Notes: a model not told the origin generated them from the sequence alone. A stretch of 64,000 nt of DNA from Pseudomonas sp. P5_109 (GCF_034009455.1 NZ_CP125380.1:6236001-6300000); one strand, 5' to 3'; shown: positions 45,060 to 60,691, counted from the first letter of the stretch. Translations and numbers: made by a program.

Positions 45060-47165
45060 TCAGCCTTGTTTTTTGGTTACAGTTTCGACGATGTGCGACG
45101 GAGCTGTATTGTATTTTTTGAATTCCATAGAGTAGCTTGCGCGACCCTGGGACATCGAACGAACGTCGGTCGCATAACCGAACATCTCGCCCAACGGAAC
45201 TTCAGCACGGATCACCTTACCGGAGACCGTGTCTTCCATACCCAGAATCATGCCGCGACGACGGTTAAGGTCGCCCATCACGTCACCCATATAGTCTTCA
45301 GGCGTAACAACCTCTACCGCCATGATCGGCTCGAGCAACTCACCACCGCCCTTCTGGGCCAGTTGCTTGGTCGCCATGGAAGCAGCCACCTTAAACGCCA
45401 TCTCGTTCGAGTCGACGTCGTGGTAAGAACCATCAAACACGGTAGCCTTCAGGCCGATCAGCGGATAGCCGGCAACTACGCCGTTCTTCATCTGCTCTTC
45501 GATACCCTTCTGGATAGCCGGGATGTATTCCTTAGGAACCACACCACCCACTACTTCGTTCACGAATTGCAGACCTTCCTGACCTTCGTCAGCAGGAGCA
45601 AAACGGATCCAGCAATGGCCGAACTGGCCACGACCGCCGGACTGACGAACGAACTTGCCTTCGATTTCGCAATTCTTCGTGATGCGCTCACGATACGAAA
45701 CCTGAGGCTTGCCGATGTTGGCTTCGACGTTGAACTCACGGCGCATCCGGTCAACCAGGATGTCCAGGTGCAACTCGCCCATGCCAGAGATGATCGTTTG
45801 ACCAGTCTCTTCATCAGTCTTGACGCGGAAAGACGGGTCTTCCTGAGCAAGTTTGCCCAGAGCGATACCCATTTTTTCCTGGTCATCCTTGGTCTTAGGC
45901 TCAACGGCAACCGAAATAACCGGCTCCGGGAAGTCCATGCGAACCAGGATGATTGGCTTGTCAGCGTTGCACAAGGTTTCACCAGTGGTGACGTCCTTCA
46001 TGCCGATCAGGGCCGCGATGTCGCCAGCGCGCACTTCCTTGATCTCTTCGCGGGCGTTTGCGTGCATCTGCACCATACGACCCACACGCTCTTTCTTGCC
46101 TTTGACCGAGTTGATCACGCCGTCGCCGGAGGCCAACACGCCCGAGTAAACACGGACGAAGGTCAAGGTACCCACGAATGGGTCGGTAGCGATCTTGAAC
46201 GCCAGAGCCGAGAACGGCTCGTTGTCGTCTGCATGACGCTCCATCTGCTTTTCCTCGTCATCCGGGTCAGTACCCTTGATGGCAGGAATGTCGGTTGGAG
46301 CCGGCAGGTAGTCGATAACGGCGTCGAGAACCAGGGGAACACCCTTGTTCTTGAAGGAAGAACCGCAAACAGCCAGAACGATCTCACCAGCGATAGTACG
46401 CTGACGCAGAGCACCCTTGATTTCCTCGACGGTGAGTTCTTCACCTTCAAGGTACTTGTTCATCAGCTCTTCGCTGGCTTCGGCCGCAGCCTCAACCATG
46501 TTGTTGCGCCACTCTTCAGCCAGTTCCTGCAGTTCAGCAGGGATGGCTTCACGACGAGGAGTCATACCCTTGTCGGCATCGTTCCAGTAAACCGCTTCCA
46601 TGGTCATCAGATCGATCTGACCCTGGAAGTTGTCTTCGGAACCGATAGCCAGCTGGATAGGCACCGGAGTGTGACCCAGACGCTGCTTGATCTGAGCGAT
46701 CACGCGCAGGAAGTTCGCACCGGCACGGTCCATCTTGTTCACGTAAACGATACGTGGAACACCGTACTTGTTGGCTTGACGCCATACGGTTTCGGACTGC
46801 GGCTCAACGCCGGAAGTACCACAGAACACAACGACCGCGCCGTCGAGTACACGCAGGGAACGCTCAACTTCAATAGTGAAGTCTACGTGGCCCGGGGTAT
46901 CGATGACGTTGAAACGGTACTGGTCCTTGTGCTGCTTCGCAGAACCCTGCCAGAAGGCGGTAATAGCAGCAGAAGTAATGGTAATACCACGCTCCTGCTC
47001 CTGCACCATCCAGTCTGTGGTCGCGGCGCCGTCATGCACCTCGCCCATCTTGTGGCTTTTGCCCGTGTAAAAAAGGACGCGCTCGGTGGTGGTGGTTTTA
47101 CCAGCATCCACGTGAGCAACGATACCAATGTTACGGTAGCGATTAATCGGTGTAGTACGAGCCAT
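45060..47165 (-). CDS. fusA: Elongation factor G
   Basis: This 701-residue translocase GTPase shows [20 protein letters not shown] (G1), DTPGHVDF (G3) and NKMD (G4). It drives translocation and ribosome recycling. Domains II to V are complete, ending in [19 protein letters not shown] [20 protein letters not shown]. It is the third gene of the str operon. Confidence 0.98.
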   Translation of the reverse strand: MARTTPINRYRNIGIVAHVDAGKTTTTERVLFYTGKSHKMGEVHDGAATTDWMVQEQERGITITSAAITAFWQGSAKQHKDQYRFNVIDTPGHVDFTIEVERSLRVLDGAVVVFCGTSGVEPQSETVWRQANKYGVPRIVYVNKMDRAGANFLRVIAQIKQRLGHTPVPIQLAIGSEDNFQGQIDLMTMEAVYWNDADKGMTPRREAIPAELQELAEEWRNNMVEAAAEASEELMNKYLEGEELTVEEIKGALRQRTIAGEIVLAVCGSSFKNKGVPLVLDAVIDYLPAPTDIPAIKGTDPDDEEKQMERHADDNEPFSALAFKIATDPFVGTLTFVRVYSGVLASGDGVINSVKGKKERVGRMVQMHANAREEIKEVRAGDIAALIGMKDVTTGETLCNADKPIILVRMDFPEPVISVAVEPKTKDDQEKMGIALGKLAQEDPSFRVKTDEETGQTIISGMGELHLDILVDRMRREFNVEANIGKPQVSYRERITKNCEIEGKFVRQSGGRGQFGHCWIRFAPADEGQEGLQFVNEVVGGVVPKEYIPAIQKGIEEQMKNGVVAGYPLIGLKATVFDGSYHDVDSNEMAFKVAASMATKQLAQKGGGELLEPIMAVEVVTPEDYMGDVMGDLNRRRGMILGMEDTVSGKVIRAEVPLGEMFGYATDVRSMSQGRASYSMEFKKYNTAPSHIVETVTKKQG

Positions 47166-47195
47166 AAAGCCCTCGCAAAATTAGTGACGCAAAAA

Positions 47196-47669
47196 TTAGA
47201 AGCGGTAGTGCGAGAAAGCCTTGTTGGCTTCAGCCATACGGTGCACGTCTTCACGCTTCTTAACTGCAGCACCTTTACCTTCGGCAGCGTCCAACAGTTC
47301 GCCAGCCAAACGCAGAGCCATAGACTTCTCGCCGCGCTTGCGGGCGTAGTCTACCAACCAGCGCATTGCCAGAGCGTTACGACGGGAAGGACGAACCTCG
47401 ACCGGAACCTGGTAAGTAGCACCACCAACGCGGCGCGACTTCACTTCGACCAGCGGAGCGATGGCGTCGAGTGCTTTTTCGAAGAGTTCCAGGGGATCGG
47501 TTCCGGCCTTACGAGCCTTCACGGTATCCAGGGCACCATAAACGATACGCTCGGCAACGGCTTTCTTGCCGCTTTCCATTACGTGGTTCATGAATTTGGC
47601 GAGGATTTGGCTTCCGTATTTCGGATCGTCCAGAATCTCACGCTTGGCTGCTACGCGACGTCTTGGCAT
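47196..47669 (-). CDS. rpsG: 30S ribosomal protein S7
   Basis: This 157-residue protein begins [20 protein letters not shown]. It initiates assembly of the 30S head and, in E. coli, represses the str operon by binding the rpsL-rpsG spacer. Here the spacer is 108 bp, long enough for such a site. Confidence 0.97.
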   Translation of the reverse strand: MPRRRVAAKREILDDPKYGSQILAKFMNHVMESGKKAVAERIVYGALDTVKARKAGTDPLELFEKALDAIAPLVEVKSRRVGGATYQVPVEVRPSRRNALAMRWLVDYARKRGEKSMALRLAGELLDAAEGKGAAVKKREDVHRMAEANKAFSHYRF

Positions 47670-47777
47670 TGATAAGCCCTCAAACGGTCTTCAGGTTAGC
47701 CCGGGACAGCTCCTATGGATGCGTGCCCGACCTTACTCTTATCGACTCAATAAAATGAAAAACTGCAAAACGGCCGA

Positions 47778-48149
47778 TTACTTCGGACGCTTGGTACCGT
47801 ACTTCGAACGACCCTGGTTACGGCCTTTAACGCCGGAAGTATCCAAGGAGCCGCGAACGGTGTGGTAACGAACACCTGGCAAGTCTTTTACACGACCGCC
47901 GCGGATCAGTACCACGCTGTGCTCTTGCAGGTTGTGGCCTTCACCACCGATGTACGAGGAAACCTCGAAACCGTTGGTCAGACGCACACGGCATACTTTA
48001 CGCAGTGCCGAGTTAGGTTTTTTCGGCGTAGTGGTGTACACACGGGTGCACACGCCACGACGTTGCGGGCAGTTCTGCAGCGCAGGCACGTCGGATTTCT
48101 CGACGATACGCTTACGCGGCTGACGTACCAGCTGGTTGATAGTTGCCAT
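47778..48149 (-). CDS. rpsL: 30S ribosomal protein S12
   Basis: This 123-residue decoding-centre protein has Lys43 (TPKKPNS) and Lys88 (GRVKDLPG) as in streptomycin-sensitive strains. [20 protein letters not shown] is conserved. It is the first gene of the str operon. Confidence 0.98.
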
Positions 48150-48240
48150 CTACTAGCTCCACTGTTGTCTTGCGACGCTATTGTCTTGCAAGAAAAGCAA
48201 AATGGCAGGAACGAGTTCCCGCCAAATTTAGGGGTACAAG

Positions 48241-48269
48241 AGTCTAAAGAGGATCTTGTCCCCAGTCAA
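48241..48269 (-). promoter_or_regulatory. str operon promoter
   Basis: On the minus strand TTGACT (48264-48269) and TAGACT (48241-48246) are spaced by 17 bases. It lies about 90 bp before rpsL in the 216-bp rpoC-rpsL gap. No clear T-rich terminator for rpoC was seen in that gap. Confidence 0.88.
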
Positions 48270-48365
48270 GGCAAGGCCCCGCCCTCCCCGCTCATCCAGT
48301 CTCGACAAATTGTCTCGATTCGATGAACGGAGCGACCAGGGCCTCACTCTCATTTACCGCAGAAC

Positions 48366-51300
48366 TCAGTTACCGCTCGAGTTCAGCGCTTCGGTCAGTG
48401 CAGCTTCCACTTCACTGGCGCTTACGCGCAACGGCTTGTCTGCTTCACGACGGCGCTTACGCTCGCTGTGATATGCCAGGCCGGTACCGGCCGGGATCAG
48501 ACGACCCACGACCACGTTTTCTTTCAGGCCGCGCAGGTAGTCGCGCTTGCCGGTTACCGCCGCTTCGGTCAGTACGCGAGTGGTTTCCTGGAAGGAAGCC
48601 GCCGAGATGAACGATTCGGTGGACAACGACGCCTTGGTGATACCCAGCAGAACGCGAGTGAACTTGGAGACAAATTTGTCTTCGCCGCTCAGACGCTCGT
48701 TCTCTACCAGTACGTGAGTCAGTTCCATCTGGTCGCCCTTGATGAAACTGGAATCGCCGGATTCAGCGATTTCAACTTTACGCAGCATCTGACGCAGGAT
48801 GGTCTCGATGTGCTTGTCGTTGATCTTCACGCCTTGCAGACGGTAAACGTCCTGGATCTCGTTAACAATGTACTTGGCCAGCGCACTCACACCCAGCAGA
48901 CGCAGGATGTCGTGTGGATCGCTCGGACCGTCGGAGATAACTTCGCCACGGTTTACCTGTTCGCCTTCGAACACGTTCAGGTGACGCCACTTCGGAATCA
49001 GCTCTTCGTACGGATCGGTACCGTCGTTCGGGGTGATAACCAGGCGGCGCTTGCCCTTGGTCTCTTTACCGAACGCGATGGTGCCGCTGACTTCAGCCAG
49101 AATCGACGCTTCTTTCGGACGACGGGCTTCGAACAAGTCGGCAACACGCGGCAGACCACCGGTGATGTCACGGGTCTTCGAAGTTTCTTGCGGGATACGA
49201 GCGATAACATCACCGATCGCGATCTTCGCACCGTCCGCTACACCGACCAGGGCGTTGGCTGGCAGGAAGTACTGAGCGATAACGTCAGTGCCTGGCAGCA
49301 ACAGATCCTTGCCGTTGTCGTCGACCATCTTCACGGCAGGACGGATGTCTTTACCGGCAGCTGGACGATCTTTGGCGTCGAGTACTTCAATGTTGGTCAT
49401 ACCGGTCAATTCGTCAGTCTGACGCTTGATCGTGATGCCTTCTTCCATGCCCACGTAGGTCACGGTACCTTTCATTTCGGTAACGATCGGGTGAGTGTGC
49501 GGATCCCACTTGGCCACGATTGCGCCAGCGTCGACCTTGTCACCTTCTTTAACCGAAATCACGGCACCGTACGGCAGCTTGTAACGCTCACGCTCACGAC
49601 CGAAGTCATCAGCGATGGCCAGCTCACCGGAACGGGACACAGCAACCAGGTGGCCATCCACTCGCTCCACGTGCTTCAAATTGTGCAGACGAACGGTACC
49701 GCCATTCTTCACCTGGACGCTGTCCGCAGCGGAGGTCCGGCTTGCCGCACCACCGATGTGGAACGTACGCATCGTCAGCTGGGTACCCGGCTCACCGATG
49801 GACTGGGCAGCGATAACGCCGACCGCTTCACCGATGTTCACCTGGTGACCACGAGCCAGGTCACGGCCGTAGCACTTGGCACAAATGCCGTAGCGGGTTT
49901 CGCAGCTGATCGGCGAGCGAACGATCACTTCGTCGATGCTGTTGAGTTCGATGAACTCGACCCACTTCTCGTCGACCAGGGTGCCAGCAGGAACGATGAC
50001 GTCCTCGGTACCTGGCTTGAATACGTCACGGGCGATAACACGACCCAATACGCGCTCACCCAACGGCTCTACAACGTCACCGCCTTCAATGTGCGGAGTC
50101 ATCAGCAGACCGTGTTCGGTGCCGCAATCGATCTCGGTTACAACCAGGTCTTGTGCAACGTCCACCAGACGACGAGTCAGGTAACCGGAGTTAGCCGTTT
50201 TCAACGCGGTATCCGCAAGACCCTTACGAGCACCGTGAGTAGAGATGAAGTACTGAAGTACGCTCAAACCTTCACGGAAGTTCGCAGTAATCGGCGTTTC
50301 AATGATGGAACCGTCCGGCTTGGCCATCAGGCCACGCATACCGGCCAGCTGACGAATCTGTGCGGCGGAACCCCGCGCACCCGAGTCAGCCATCATGTAC
50401 ATCGAGTTGAAGGACTCCTGGTCGACTTCGACGCCATGACGGTCGATGACTTTCTCTTTCGAGAGGTTGGCCATCATCGCCTTGGAAACTTCGTCGTTCG
50501 CCTTGGACCAAAGGTCGATCACTTTGTTGTACTTCTCGCCCTGGGTTACCAGGCCGGAGGCGTACTGGCTCTCGATCTCTTTCACTTCGTCAGTGGCGGC
50601 ACTGATGATGCGGGCTTTTTCATCCGGGATAACGAAGTCGTTAACACCGATGGAAACGCCGGAAATGGTCGAGTAAGCAAAACCGGTGTACATCAACTGG
50701 TCAGCGAAGATCACGGTCTCTTTCAGACCAACCACGCGGTAGCACTGGTTGATCAGCTTGGAGATCGCCTTTTTCTTCATCGGCAAGTTGACGACGTCGT
50801 ACGACAGGCCTTTTGGCACAACCTGGTACAACAGCGCACGGCCGACAGTGGTGTCGACGATACGAACGTTGCTCACGCTGCCGCCATCACGGTCGTTGAC
50901 GGTTTCGTGGATGCGCACTTTAACCTTGGCGTGCAGTGCGGCTTCGCCGGCACGGAACACACGGTCAACTTCTTGCAGGTCAGCGAACACACGACCTTCG
51001 CCCTTGGCGTTGATCGCTTCACGGGTCATGTAGTACAGACCCAGTACAACGTCCTGCGACGGAACGATGATTGGCTCACCGTTGGCTGGCGACAGAATGT
51101 TGTTGGTCGACATCATCAACGCACGCGCTTCCAACTGGGCTTCCAGCGTCAGCGGTACGTGCACGGCCATTTGGTCGCCGTCGAAGTCGGCGTTGTACGC
51201 AGCACAGACCAGAGGGTGCAGCTGGATAGCCTTACCTTCGATCAGTACCGGTTCAAACGCCTGGATACCCAGACGGTGAAGGGTCGGTGCACGGTTGAGA

Positions 51301-52565
51301 AGTACCGGGTGTTCGCGAATCACTTCAGCGAGAACGTCCCAAACCTCTGGCAGTTCGCGCTCGACCATCTTCTTGGCAGCCTTGATGGTGGTAGCGAGAC
51401 CACGCATTTCCAGCTTGCCGAAAATGAACGGCTTGAACAGCTCGAGAGCCATTTTCTTCGGCAGACCACACTGGTGCAGACGCAGGGTCGGACCTACGGT
51501 AATTACCGAACGACCCGAGTAGTCAACACGCTTACCGAGCAAGTTCTGACGGAAACGACCCTGCTTACCCTTGATCATGTCAGCCAGGGATTTCAGAGGA
51601 CGCTTGTTCGAACCGGTGATAGCGCGGCCACGACGGCCGTTGTCGAGCAGTGCGTCGACAGCTTCCTGCAACATACGCTTTTCGTTGCGCACGATGATGT
51701 CCGGAGCGGACAGATCAAGCAGGCGCTTCAAACGGTTGTTACGGTTGATCACTCGACGATACAGATCGTTGAGGTCGGAAGTCGCGAAGCGACCGCCATC
51801 GAGAGGGACCAGTGGACGCAGATCTGGCGGCAGAACCGGCAGAACGGTCAGCACCATCCACTCTGGCAGGTTGCCGGAACCCTGGAAGGCTTCCATCAAC
51901 TTCAGACGCTTGGACAGCTTCTTGATCTTGGTTTCGGAGTTGGTTTGCGGAATTTCTTCACGCAGGCGGCCAATCTCGTGTTCCAGGTCGATAGCGTGCA
52001 GCAGTTCGCGGACAGCTTCGGCACCCATGCGGGCATCGAAATCGTCACCGAATTCTTCCAGCGCTTCGAAGTACTGCTCGTCGTTCAGCAGCTGACCTTT
52101 TTCAAGGGTGGTCATGCCTGGATCGATAACGACATAGCTCTCGAAATAGAGAACGCGTTCGATATCACGCAGGGTCATGTCCATCAGCAAGCCGATACGG
52201 GACGGCAGCGATTTCAGGAACCAGATGTGGGCAACAGGCGAGGCCAGTTCGATGTGCGCCATGCGCTCACGACGAACTTTTGCCAGTGCAACTTCAACGC
52301 CGCACTTCTCGCAGATCACACCGCGGTGCTTCAAGCGCTTGTACTTACCGCACAGGCACTCGTAATCCTTTACCGGGCCAAAGATCTTGGCGCAGAACAG
52401 GCCGTCACGCTCAGGTTTGAACGTACGGTAGTTGATGGTTTCCGGCTTTTTAACTTCACCGAACGACCACGAACGGATCATCTCAGGCGATGCCAATCCG
52501 ATACGGATGGCGTCGAACTCTTCGACTTGACCCTGGTTTTTCAGCAAATTCAGTAGGTCTTTCAA
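48366..52565 (-). CDS. rpoC: RNA polymerase beta' subunit
   Basis: This 1399-residue catalytic subunit has the zinc site [20 protein letters not shown] near the N-terminus, the catalytic NADFDGDQM loop, the second Cys cluster ([19 protein letters not shown]) and the trigger-loop/bridge-helix region [20 protein letters not shown]. It is 64 bp after rpoB in the rplJL-rpoBC unit. Confidence 0.98.
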   Translation of the reverse strand: MKDLLNLLKNQGQVEEFDAIRIGLASPEMIRSWSFGEVKKPETINYRTFKPERDGLFCAKIFGPVKDYECLCGKYKRLKHRGVICEKCGVEVALAKVRRERMAHIELASPVAHIWFLKSLPSRIGLLMDMTLRDIERVLYFESYVVIDPGMTTLEKGQLLNDEQYFEALEEFGDDFDARMGAEAVRELLHAIDLEHEIGRLREEIPQTNSETKIKKLSKRLKLMEAFQGSGNLPEWMVLTVLPVLPPDLRPLVPLDGGRFATSDLNDLYRRVINRNNRLKRLLDLSAPDIIVRNEKRMLQEAVDALLDNGRRGRAITGSNKRPLKSLADMIKGKQGRFRQNLLGKRVDYSGRSVITVGPTLRLHQCGLPKKMALELFKPFIFGKLEMRGLATTIKAAKKMVERELPEVWDVLAEVIREHPVLLNRAPTLHRLGIQAFEPVLIEGKAIQLHPLVCAAYNADFDGDQMAVHVPLTLEAQLEARALMMSTNNILSPANGEPIIVPSQDVVLGLYYMTREAINAKGEGRVFADLQEVDRVFRAGEAALHAKVKVRIHETVNDRDGGSVSNVRIVDTTVGRALLYQVVPKGLSYDVVNLPMKKKAISKLINQCYRVVGLKETVIFADQLMYTGFAYSTISGVSIGVNDFVIPDEKARIISAATDEVKEIESQYASGLVTQGEKYNKVIDLWSKANDEVSKAMMANLSKEKVIDRHGVEVDQESFNSMYMMADSGARGSAAQIRQLAGMRGLMAKPDGSIIETPITANFREGLSVLQYFISTHGARKGLADTALKTANSGYLTRRLVDVAQDLVVTEIDCGTEHGLLMTPHIEGGDVVEPLGERVLGRVIARDVFKPGTEDVIVPAGTLVDEKWVEFIELNSIDEVIVRSPISCETRYGICAKCYGRDLARGHQVNIGEAVGVIAAQSIGEPGTQLTMRTFHIGGAASRTSAADSVQVKNGGTVRLHNLKHVERVDGHLVAVSRSGELAIADDFGRERERYKLPYGAVISVKEGDKVDAGAIVAKWDPHTHPIVTEMKGTVTYVGMEEGITIKRQTDELTGMTNIEVLDAKDRPAAGKDIRPAVKMVDDNGKDLLLPGTDVIAQYFLPANALVGVADGAKIAIGDVIARIPQETSKTRDITGGLPRVADLFEARRPKEASILAEVSGTIAFGKETKGKRRLVITPNDGTDPYEELIPKWRHLNVFEGEQVNRGEVISDGPSDPHDILRLLGVSALAKYIVNEIQDVYRLQGVKINDKHIETILRQMLRKVEIAESGDSSFIKGDQMELTHVLVENERLSGEDKFVSKFTRVLLGITKASLSTESFISAASFQETTRVLTEAAVTGKRDYLRGLKENVVVGRLIPAGTGLAYHSERKRRREADKPLRVSASEVEAALTEALNSSGN

Positions 52566-52629
52566 GGCCTTTCCTCCTGGCGGAGCAGAGAGCGGGCAAT
52601 CCTGCCCCGCTCTCGATTCGCGTCACGTG

Positions 52630-56703
<4,074 letters not shown>

Positions 56704-56848
56704 CAGCGTTCCCCAGCTTGGTCACCTGCTTGTTTGGCCCCTCCCGACGGGAGCAGCCAGAAAATCGTGCAAACCCCATGGTTTGCGCCACCGCATCGGG
56801 TGGTTACAGCACGTTATCGGCACCGACCCAGTCGGCTGCCAATAACGG

Positions 56849-56877
56849 AAAAAGGCCGGTGGCAAGAGCCACCAGCC
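56849..56877 (-). terminator. Attenuator between rplL and rpoB
   Basis: In the minus strand GGCTGGTGGC (56868-56877) pairs with GCCACCGGCC (56854-56863), one G-U pair, with a 4-base loop and five T (56849-56853) behind it. A partial terminator in this gap is known from E. coli, where it lowers rpoBC expression. Confidence 0.85.
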
Positions 56878-56923
56878 ATCAGCCTGTCGCTTAACGCTCG
56901 GGCTGGAGACGCAAAGTCGATGC

Positions 56924-57289
56924 TTACTTCAGCTCGACTTTAGCGCCTGCTTCTTCCAGAGCTGCTTTGGCTTTGTCAGCTGCGTCTTTGGCAACAGCTT
57001 CCAGAACCATGGCAGGTGCGCCGTCAACTACAGCCTTGGCTTCTTTCAAGCCCAGACCGGTCAGTTCACGTACAGCCTTGATCACGTTAACTTTCTTCTC
57101 GCCAGCTTCGGTCAGCATGACGTTGAATTCGGTTTGCTCTTCAACAACAGCGGCAGCAGCAGCTGGACCAGCCGAAGCAGCAGCAGCGGTAACGCCGAAT
57201 TTTTCTTCGAAAGCTTTGATCAGCTCAACAACTTCCATTACGGACATGTTGCCAACTGCTTCAAGGATATCGTTCTGAGAGATAGACAT
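56924..57289 (-). CDS. rplL: 50S ribosomal protein L7/L12
   Basis: This 121-residue stalk protein has an N-terminal dimerisation region ([20 protein letters not shown]), an Ala-rich hinge ([20 protein letters not shown]) and a C-terminal domain ([20 protein letters not shown]) that recruits translation GTPases. It is 75 bp after rplJ. Confidence 0.98.
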   Translation of the reverse strand: MSISQNDILEAVGNMSVMEVVELIKAFEEKFGVTAAAASAGPAAAAAVVEEQTEFNVMLTEAGEKKVNVIKAVRELTGLGLKEAKAVVDGAPAMVLEAVAKDAADKAKAALEEAGAKVELK

Positions 57290-57364
57290 GAATCTAATTC
57301 CTGATATTGGGGACGGCCTACGCGACCATCGAAAAAAACAAAAAACGCGAGAAGTTGACGAGCC

Positions 57365-57865
57365 TTAGGCTGCAGCAGCTTCTTTCTGGTCGCGAATTGC
57401 CGCCAGAGTACGAGCCAATTTGCTGGTAGCGCCTTGAATCACGCTCATCAGCTGAGAAATTGCTTCGTCACGGGTCGGCAGAGTTGCCAGTACGTCGATT
57501 TGGTTAGCTGCGAGGAACTTGCCCTCGAACGCAGCTGCCTTGATCTCGAACTTGTCCTGACCCTTTGCGAATTCCTTGAAGATCCGGGCAGCAGCGCCTG
57601 GATGTTCTTTGGAGAACGCAATCAGGGTAGGGCCGGTGAACACGTCGTTGAGGACACTGAATTCAGTGTCAGCAACAGCGCGCTTGAGCAGGGTGTTACG
57701 TACAACACGTACGTAAACGCCAGCTTCACGAGCCTCTTTACGGAGTCCGGTCATCGCGCCTACTGTTACGCCACGGGCATCAGCCACGACAGCGGACAGA
57801 GCGACTTTGGCAGCCTCGTTGACTTCAGCGACGATGGCCTTCTTGTCTTCGAGTTTAATTGCCAC
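57365..57865 (-). CDS. rplJ: 50S ribosomal protein L10
   Basis: This 166-residue stalk base protein begins [20 protein letters not shown] at a GTG codon (57865-57863), with AGGAG as its ribosome binding site. The L10-L12 complex represses this operon in E. coli through the leader. A structured leader lies upstream here. Confidence 0.97.
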   Translation of the reverse strand: MAIKLEDKKAIVAEVNEAAKVALSAVVADARGVTVGAMTGLRKEAREAGVYVRVVRNTLLKRAVADTEFSVLNDVFTGPTLIAFSKEHPGAAARIFKEFAKGQDKFEIKAAAFEGKFLAANQIDVLATLPTRDEAISQLMSVIQGATSKLARTLAAIRDQKEAAAA

Positions 57866-57892
57866 GGGTTTAACTCCTGCTTGTTACCGTTT

Positions 57893-57991
57893 CATCCGGT
57901 CGAAACCGGATGTCGTTTTGGTGTCTGATTCGGTAAGGAACCGGGAGCACCATCTGCGTAGGCTTGTGGTTTAAGACTTGCGTCGCCTACG
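57893..57991 (-). promoter_or_regulatory. Structured leader of rplJ (L10 leader candidate)
   Basis: Two pairings are seen: an 8-bp stem CATCCGGT / ACCGGATG (57893-57900 and 57905-57912) with a TTCG tetraloop in the mRNA, and a longer-range CGTAGGC / GCCTACG pair (57957-57963 and 57985-57991). They lie just before the rplJ start, where L10-L12 autoregulation acts in related bacteria. Confidence 0.65.
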
Positions 57992-58032
57992 GTCTTGGAT
58001 AGCCCCCGCCAGGCAGGGACCCCAATTTTTCA

Positions 58033-58056
58033 ATTGGCGCAATCGCTTGCGCCAAT
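58033..58056 (-). terminator. Hairpin after rplA
   Basis: ATTGGCGCAA (58033-58042) and TTGCGCCAAT (58047-58056) form a perfect 10-bp stem with a 4-base loop, 8 bp after the rplA stop. The following TTGAAAAATTGG has no T-run, so it may be a processing or partial attenuation site rather than a strong terminator. Confidence 0.6.
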
Positions 58057-58063
58057 CTTTGTC

Positions 58064-58759
58064 TTACGCGTCGAGCGAGCTTTGGTCGATGACCAGACCT
58101 GGGCCCATAGTGGTGCTCAGGGTAACGCGCTTGACGTAAATGCCTTTCGAGGAAGCTGGCTTGATACGCTTCAGATCAGCGATCAGGGCTTCAACGTTTT
58201 CCTTCAGCTTGACGGCGTCGAAGCCGATCTTGCCAACGGAAGTGTGGATGATGCCGTTTTTGTCGGTGCGATAACGAACCTGACCAGCCTTGGCGTTTTT
58301 AACCGCGGTAGCTACGTCTGGAGTTACGGTGCCGACTTTAGGGTTAGGCATCAGGCCACGTGGACCGAGGATCTGACCCAGTTGACCTACAACGCGCATT
58401 GCATCCGGGGATGCGATCACTACGTCATAGTTCAGGTCGCCGCCTTTCATTTCGGCAGCCAGGTCGTCCATGCCTACGCGGTCAGCGCCGGCAGCCAGAG
58501 CGGCTTCAGCAGCTGGACCCTGGGTGAACACAGCAACGCGAACGGTCTTGCCAGTGCCGTGTGGCAGCACAGTAGCGCTACGAACGACCTGGTCGGATTT
58601 ACGCGGGTCAACACCCAGGTTTACAGCTACGTCGAACGACTCGCTGAACTTGACAGTCGACAGCTCAGCCAGCAGGGCAGCAGCGTCTACAAAGTTGTAG
58701 GCCTTGCCTGCTTCGATTTTGCCGGCGATAGCCTTTTGACGCTTGGTCAGCTTAGCCAT
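58064..58759 (-). CDS. rplA: 50S ribosomal protein L1
   Basis: This 231-residue protein forms the L1 stalk and represses its own operon in E. coli. [20 protein letters not shown] and [20 protein letters not shown] are conserved. Its ATG overlaps the rplK TAA by 1 base. Confidence 0.98.
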   Translation of the reverse strand: MAKLTKRQKAIAGKIEAGKAYNFVDAAALLAELSTVKFSESFDVAVNLGVDPRKSDQVVRSATVLPHGTGKTVRVAVFTQGPAAEAALAAGADRVGMDDLAAEMKGGDLNYDVVIASPDAMRVVGQLGQILGPRGLMPNPKVGTVTPDVATAVKNAKAGQVRYRTDKNGIIHTSVGKIGFDAVKLKENVEALIADLKRIKPASSKGIYVKRVTLSTTMGPGLVIDQSSLDA

Positions 58760-59190
58760 TACACACCCTCCACGTTAAGGCCCATGCTACGAGCAGAACC
58801 GGCGATAGTACGCACGGCTGCTTCCATATCAGCTGCAGTCAGATCCGCGTTTTTGGTTTTCGCGATTTCTTCCAGCTGAGCACGAGTCACGGTGCCAACC
58901 TTAACGGTGTTCGGACGAGCGGAACCGCTGGTCAGACCGGCCGCCTTCTTCAGCAGAACCGAAGCAGGGGTGGATTTGGTTTCGAAAGTGAAGCTACGGT
59001 CGCTGTAGACAGTGATGATCACTGGAGTCGGCAGACCTGGCTCAAGACCCTGAGTACGGGCGTTGAAAGCCTTGCAGAATTCCATGATGTTCACGCCGTG
59101 CTGACCCAGAGCAGGACCAACAGGTGGGCTTGGGTTAGCCTGAGCGGCCTTCACTTGCAGCTTGATGTAAGCGGTAATCTTCTTGGCCAT
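58759..59190 (-). CDS. rplK: 50S ribosomal protein L11
   Basis: This 143-residue protein begins [20 protein letters not shown]. The Pro-rich [20 protein letters not shown] segment binds thiostrepton-type antibiotics together with 23S rRNA, and it is required for RelA activation. I start at 59190, not at the ATG at 59202 four codons earlier, because the AGTGCC-type ribosome binding site suits it and families begin here. Confidence 0.97.
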   Translation of the reverse strand: MAKKITAYIKLQVKAAQANPSPPVGPALGQHGVNIMEFCKAFNARTQGLEPGLPTPVIITVYSDRSFTFETKSTPASVLLKKAAGLTSGSARPNTVKVGTVTRAQLEEIAKTKNADLTAADMEAAVRTIAGSARSMGLNVEGV

Positions 59191-59263
59191 GAGGCACTCC
59201 AATTACGGGTTCGAACGCCTCGAGAGGCTCCCCGGTTACTTGCGCGTTTATCCCAGTGACGAC

Positions 59264-59292
59264 AAAACCCCACAGCCTATGGCTGCGGGGTT
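59264..59292 (-). terminator. Terminator between nusG and rplK
   Basis: In the minus strand AACCCCGCAGCC pairs with GGCTGTGGGGTT (59281-59292 with 59266-59277) with one A-C mismatch and a 3-base loop, followed by a TTTT run (59264-59267). It splits secE-nusG from rplKA. Confidence 0.88.
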
Positions 59293-59307
59293 GGGATGCT
59301 TGCTCAA

Positions 59308-59841
59308 CTAGACCTTTTCGACCTGGCTGAACTCGAGCTCCACCGGAGTAGAGCGACCGAAAATGAGCACTGCGACCTGAATCCGGCTCTTTTCGTAGTT
59401 AACTTCTTCAACAACACCGGTAAAGTCCGCAAACGGACCGTCATTGACACGTACCGACTCACCCGGCTCGAACAACGTCTTCGGCTTCGGCTTGTCGCTA
59501 CCATCAGCAACGCGGCGCAGAATCGCTTCTGCCTCTTTATCGGTGATCGGCGCAGGCTTATCGGCAGTACCGCCAATGAAACCCATCACCCGAGGAGTAT
59601 CCTTGACCAAGTGCCAAGTACCCTCGTTCATATCCATCTGCACCAGCACGTAGCCAGGGAAGAATTTACGTTCGCTTTTGCGCTTCTGGCCATTGCGCAT
59701 CTCAACCACTTCTTCAGTGGGAACCAGAATTTCGCCGAAGCCATCTTCCATACCAGCCAGCTTCACGCGCTCGATCAGCGAGCGCATTACATGCTTCTCG
59801 TAACCGGAGTAAGCATGCACAACATACCAACGCTTAGCCAC
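59308..59841 (-). CDS. nusG: Transcription elongation/antitermination factor NusG
   Basis: This 177-residue protein has an N-terminal NGN domain ([20 protein letters not shown]) that binds RNA polymerase and a C-terminal KOW domain ([20 protein letters not shown]) that binds Rho or S10. It is 9 bp after secE. Confidence 0.98.
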   Translation of the reverse strand: MAKRWYVVHAYSGYEKHVMRSLIERVKLAGMEDGFGEILVPTEEVVEMRNGQKRKSERKFFPGYVLVQMDMNEGTWHLVKDTPRVMGFIGGTADKPAPITDKEAEAILRRVADGSDKPKPKTLFEPGESVRVNDGPFADFTGVVEEVNYEKSRIQVAVLIFGRSTPVELEFSQVEKV

Positions 59842-59850
59842 GGGACACCC

Positions 59851-60219
59851 TTAGCCGACAATCAAGGAAACAAGCCAGCCGAGCAGGGAATCAAGCCCCC
59901 ACAACAGCAACGCCATAACCAGGACAACAGCCACAACGATCAACGTGGTCTGCGTGGTTTCTTGGCGAGTTGGCCAAACGACTTTACGAATTTCGGTGCG
60001 CGCTTCCTTAACCAGTACAAAGAAAGACTTGCCCTTGACCGTCTGCAGGCCTACAAAGGCAGCTACAGCAGCAATAGCAAGCAATGCGAGTACGCGGTAC
60101 AGGATCGGCGAAGCAGAAAAGTACTGATTGCCAACAACGCCAACAACCACCAGAGCGACTACTACAAGCCACTTGAGGAGGTCGAAACGAGAGCCTTGAG
60201 CTTCAGCTTTAGGAGTCAT
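59851..60219 (-). CDS. secE: Protein translocase subunit SecE
   Basis: This 122-residue membrane protein has three helices: LLKWLVVVALVVVGVVGNQY, VLALLAIAAVAAFVGLQTV and TLIVVAVVLVMALLLWGLDS. The conserved EARTEIRKVVWPTRQET lies before the last one. The three-helix form is that of gammaproteobacteria. Confidence 0.97.
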   Translation of the reverse strand: MTPKAEAQGSRFDLLKWLVVVALVVVGVVGNQYFSASPILYRVLALLAIAAVAAFVGLQTVKGKSFFVLVKEARTEIRKVVWPTRQETTQTTLIVVAVVLVMALLLWGLDSLLGWLVSLIVG

Positions 60220-60264
60220 CTATGAAGATCCTGTGAAAAGAAAGCCAGACACACCAGGTGAATC

Positions 60265-60340
60265 TGGCAGGTCAGGAGGGAATCGAACCCCCAACCTACG
60301 GTTTTGGAGACCGTCGCTCTGCCAATTGAGCTACTGACCT
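60265..60340 (-). tRNA. trpT: tRNA-Trp (CCA)
   Basis: The 76-base minus-strand sequence folds into a cloverleaf with acceptor AGGTCAG, anticodon stem ACGGT/ACCGT, loop CTCCAAA (anticodon CCA) and T-arm GGGGGTTCGATTCCCTC. The CCA end is encoded. It lies just upstream of secE and likely shares its transcript. Confidence 0.97.
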
Positions 60341-60360
60341 AAAACAAAATCAGGCCGACC

Positions 60361-60389
60361 ATTATGCCGACCCGAAAAAGACTTTACAA
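60361..60389 (-). promoter_or_regulatory. Promoter for tRNA-Trp, secE and nusG
   Basis: On the minus strand TTGTAA (60384-60389) and CATAAT (60361-60366) are spaced by 17 bases, about 20 bases before the tRNA-Trp gene. Confidence 0.8.
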
Positions 60390-60483
60390 CAACTTACTAG
60401 GCAACCTTGACTGCAACACCGACATTCACGACACCGGCAACCTTCAGAAACACATTCAGGCGCAACCACTACCACCTAAAACA

Positions 60484-60509
60484 AAGGCAGATATTTTCAT
60501 ATCTGCCTT
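60484..60509 (-). terminator. Terminator of the Tyr-Gly-Thr tRNA operon
   Basis: An 11-bp stem, AAGGCAGATAT (60499-60509 on the minus strand) with ATATCTGCCTT, closes a 4-base loop and is followed by TTTGTTTT. It lies just after tRNA-Thr, where tufB would begin in related bacteria. Confidence 0.85.
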
Positions 60510-60515
60510 GTTATA

Positions 60516-60591
60516 TGGAGCTCTTGAGCGGATTTGAACCGCTGACCTCACCCTTACCAAGGGTGTGCTCTACCAACTGAGCTACAAGAGC
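60516..60591 (-). tRNA. thrT: tRNA-Thr (GGT)
   Basis: The 76-base minus-strand gene has acceptor GCTCTTG, loop TTGGTAA (anticodon GGT) and T-arm GCGGTTCAAATCCGC. The CCA end is encoded. Confidence 0.97.
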
Positions 60592-60617
60592 GTAACACTG
60601 TGCAAAACCTGTAAACT

Positions 60618-60691
<74 letters not shown>

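Noticed and set aside
48468..52556. A 1362-codon plus-strand ORF opposite rpoC, and a 1355-codon one opposite rpoB (52627-56694)
   Set aside because: Both are exactly in the aligned antisense frame of highly expressed genes and lack any recognisable domain. They stay open because rare codons are avoided in the sense strand.
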